This document shows, piece by piece, positions 31,686 to 33,093 of a stretch of DNA of 33,093 nucleotides. A program made the position numbers and the translations under genes. The notes under the pieces are model-generated. The model saw nothing but the letters and a program-made list of their open reading frames with translations, ran no database searches and was not told the DNA's origin. Source of the stretch: Methanolinea sp. (GTDB lineage: Archaea; Halobacteriota; Methanomicrobia; Methanomicrobiales; Methanospirillaceae); contig JASEES010000003.1 in assembly GCA_030019395.1 (NCBI GenBank), positions 1 through 33,093 of the forward strand, written 5' to 3'. Each line of letters begins with the position of its first letter. Position 1 is the first letter of the stretch.

Positions 31686-33093
31686 CTACAGGTTTTCCCG
31701 CCACAGGCCCTGCGGGACCCTGATCTCGAACCGGGCCCCGCTCCCCGGCGTCCCGCACTCCCGGATGCCGATCCCGGTGATCGAGAGGATCTCGCGGGAG
31801 AGGAAGAGGCCAAGGCCGGTCCCCTTGCCGTACCCCTGCTCGAATATGTGCTCCTTTTGGTCATCCGGGATGCCGACGCCGTCATCCTCGAACGCGATGA
31901 CGAGATTGCCATCCTCCTTCGTGCAGGAGATCCGGATCCCGGATATGCCACCGCCGTACCGGAGGGCATTGTCGATGAGGTTGTAGAAGACCTTCTCGAG
32001 CATCGGGTCTGCAAAGACCTCGCAGGAACAGTCCAGCAGATCCACGGCAATCCCCTCCAGTTCGAACTGGCCCATGGCCCGCCCGGCCACGTCGGAAACG
32101 GCCTGCCACTCCGGGGAACGGACGCCAAGGTCCTGGTACGTCCGCGTGAAGTCGATGATCTGCTGGATGGCGTGCAGGGTGTTTTCGAGCGATTCGAGGC
32201 ATTTTTCCATGTCTCTTCCTTTCTGATGATCCCTGAGGAGGGTGAGGTAACCGGAGAGGACAGTGACCTTGTTCTGGATGTCGTGCCGGGTTATGCTGTT
32301 GAGGATGTGCAGTTTCCTGTTCGCGGTCATGAGGGCTTCCTGCATCCGTTTCCGGTCAGTAATGTCCCGGAACGCGACGATCGTGGCAGGTTTTCCATCC
32401 TCTACGGTGGAGGTTGCAGTCACCTCGACGTCGACGGGAGACCCGTCCAGCCTGAGGAATTTTTCCTCGATGAGCGGCATGACAACACTCTGATCCTGCA
32501 CCATCCGGGCCATCCTCCCGATGACTTCCTGCCGCGAGCCGGGGTGGACGAAGTCAAGCACGTTCCTCCCGACGATATCCTGCATGCGTGATGCACCGAT
32601 GATCTCAAGGGCCTTTTCGTTCGCCCAAATGATCTTTCCTTCCTGGTGGATGACCATCGCATCGAAGGTGCCCGATATGATCCGCCGGTACCGCCGTTCG
32701 CTCTCCGCGAGGGTCTCCTGGTACTCCCGGAGTTCCTCGAGCATCCTGCGCAGTTCCTCGTCTGTTGCCGTGATCTGCTGGTATGCAGCGGAGAGTTCCA
32801 GGTGCTCCCTGTGGAACTCGTCCTCGATGCGCTTTTTCTCGGTGATGTCGGTGAGCATCGTGAACGAGCCCCTGAACGTGCCGTTATCGTCAAAGACCGG
32901 TGTCGCCGAGACGTGCATGATGCGGACCGACCCGTCCCTGTGGAGGAACCTGCGCTCGTACTCCCCGGGTTTTCCCGCCATCCGGTCCCTGATTTTTTCG
33001 AGGTTGTCCTCTCGCTCGCTCTCCGGCATAAAAGAGGTGATCTCGCGGCCCAGCATCTCTTCGGGGGTGTACCCGAGGAGCGATGCCATCCGG
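31686..33093 (-). CDS. PAS sensor histidine kinase, N-terminus beyond the window
   Basis: At least 469 codons are open and the frame continues past the right edge, so the N-terminus is missing. Visible domains are the end of a PAS domain (YTPEEMLGREITSFMP ... MLTDITEKKR), a coiled-coil-like linker of about 45 residues (DEELRRMLEELREYQETL), a second PAS domain (MVIHQEGKIIWANEKAL ... FRDITDRKR), an H-box SITRHDIQNK, and a HATPase domain with NLIDNALRYGG, DDGVGIPDDQ and GLGLFLSREIL. It belongs to the same kinase group as the protein at 11464-15630 and the fragment at 7607. No membrane segment is visible in the part present. Its output partner is not encoded here. Confidence 0.88.
   Translation of the reverse strand, partial: RMASLLGYTPEEMLGREITSFMPESEREDNLEKIRDRMAGKPGEYERRFLHRDGSVRIMHVSATPVFDDNGTFRGSFTMLTDITEKKRIEDEFHREHLELSAAYQQITATDEELRRMLEELREYQETLAESERRYRRIISGTFDAMVIHQEGKIIWANEKALEIIGASRMQDIVGRNVLDFVHPGSRQEVIGRMARMVQDQSVVMPLIEEKFLRLDGSPVDVEVTATSTVEDGKPATIVAFRDITDRKRMQEALMTANRKLHILNSITRHDIQNKVTVLSGYLTLLRDHQKGRDMEKCLESLENTLHAIQQIIDFTRTYQDLGVRSPEWQAVSDVAGRAMGQFELEGIAVDLLDCSCEVFADPMLEKVFYNLIDNALRYGGGISGIRISCTKEDGNLVIAFEDDGVGIPDDQKEHIFEQGYGKGTGLGLFLSREILSITGIGIRECGTPGSGARFEIRVPQGLWRENL

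Noticed and set aside
1-33093. CRISPR array accompanying the CARF-like protein
   Set aside because: No regularly spaced 25-40-base direct repeats were seen anywhere in the window, and no Cas1, Cas2 or Cas10 motifs. The TTTGCACC cluster is too short and irregular to be an array.

Overview
The window looks like a chromosomal segment of a hydrogenotrophic methanogenic archaeon, most likely of the order Methanomicrobiales (Methanoculleus/Methanofollis-like). The reasons are high G+C, an Orc1/Cdc6 initiator, an FmdE homologue, multi-PAS histidine kinases with an archaeal-type H-box, PKD-domain exported proteins, archaeal TATA boxes and many apparently leaderless genes. The genus is inferred, not proven. 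There is no rRNA operon, CRISPR array or intact insertion sequence.

Layout. 1-2.2 kb: the edge of a minus-strand gene behind a perfect 11-bp inverted repeat, a class II glutamine amidotransferase, and a divergent orc1/cdc6 gene. 2.2-7.2 kb: an accessory block. It holds an AT-richer pair (small HNH nuclease and NucS/DUF91-type nuclease) convergent with a three-gene minus-strand operon that ends in a 939-aa primase-helicase. The 3' part of that gene contains nine exact copies of the octamer TTTGCACC/GGTGCAAA, which look like plasmid iterons. 7.2-8.2 kb: non-coding DNA, a broken copy of a histidine-kinase C-terminus, and a Cys/His-rich 124-aa gene divergent from a molybdate-type ABC operon (modABC, 8.3-10.5 kb). 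11.5-15.6 kb: a 1388-aa receiver/8xPAS/histidine kinase. 15.7-17.1 kb: an archaeal AAA ATPase with a DUF234-like nuclease tail, whose start codon lies inside a 34-bp near-palindrome. 17.1-17.7 kb: gene debris, namely a truncated IS1595-type transposase and the 3' half of a type II tRNA gene, which resembles a leftover attachment site.

17.8-20.0 kb holds the most interesting candidate system: a tightly overlapping minus-strand trio of a stand-alone CARF-like sensor, a PIN-domain ribonuclease and a YjjG-like HAD phosphatase. It suggests a signal-activated RNase module outside any CRISPR locus. Upstream lie a secreted PKD/NlpC-P60-like protein, tRNA-Leu(UAA), an HdeD-like membrane protein, a DUF155/RMND1-type protein, a small unknown, an Isf-type iron-sulfur flavoprotein, a YqhA-type membrane protein, a YkgJ-type Cys-cluster protein and a PspC protein.

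27.2-31.4 kb is a five-gene minus-strand operon: an Fe-siderophore-type (MolBCA-like) ABC transporter, FmdE and TrmO, ending at a hairpin plus T-run terminator. With modABC this gives the window two transporters plausibly serving molybdate/tungstate, the metals of formylmethanofuran dehydrogenase. The window ends in a second PAS histidine kinase that runs off the edge.
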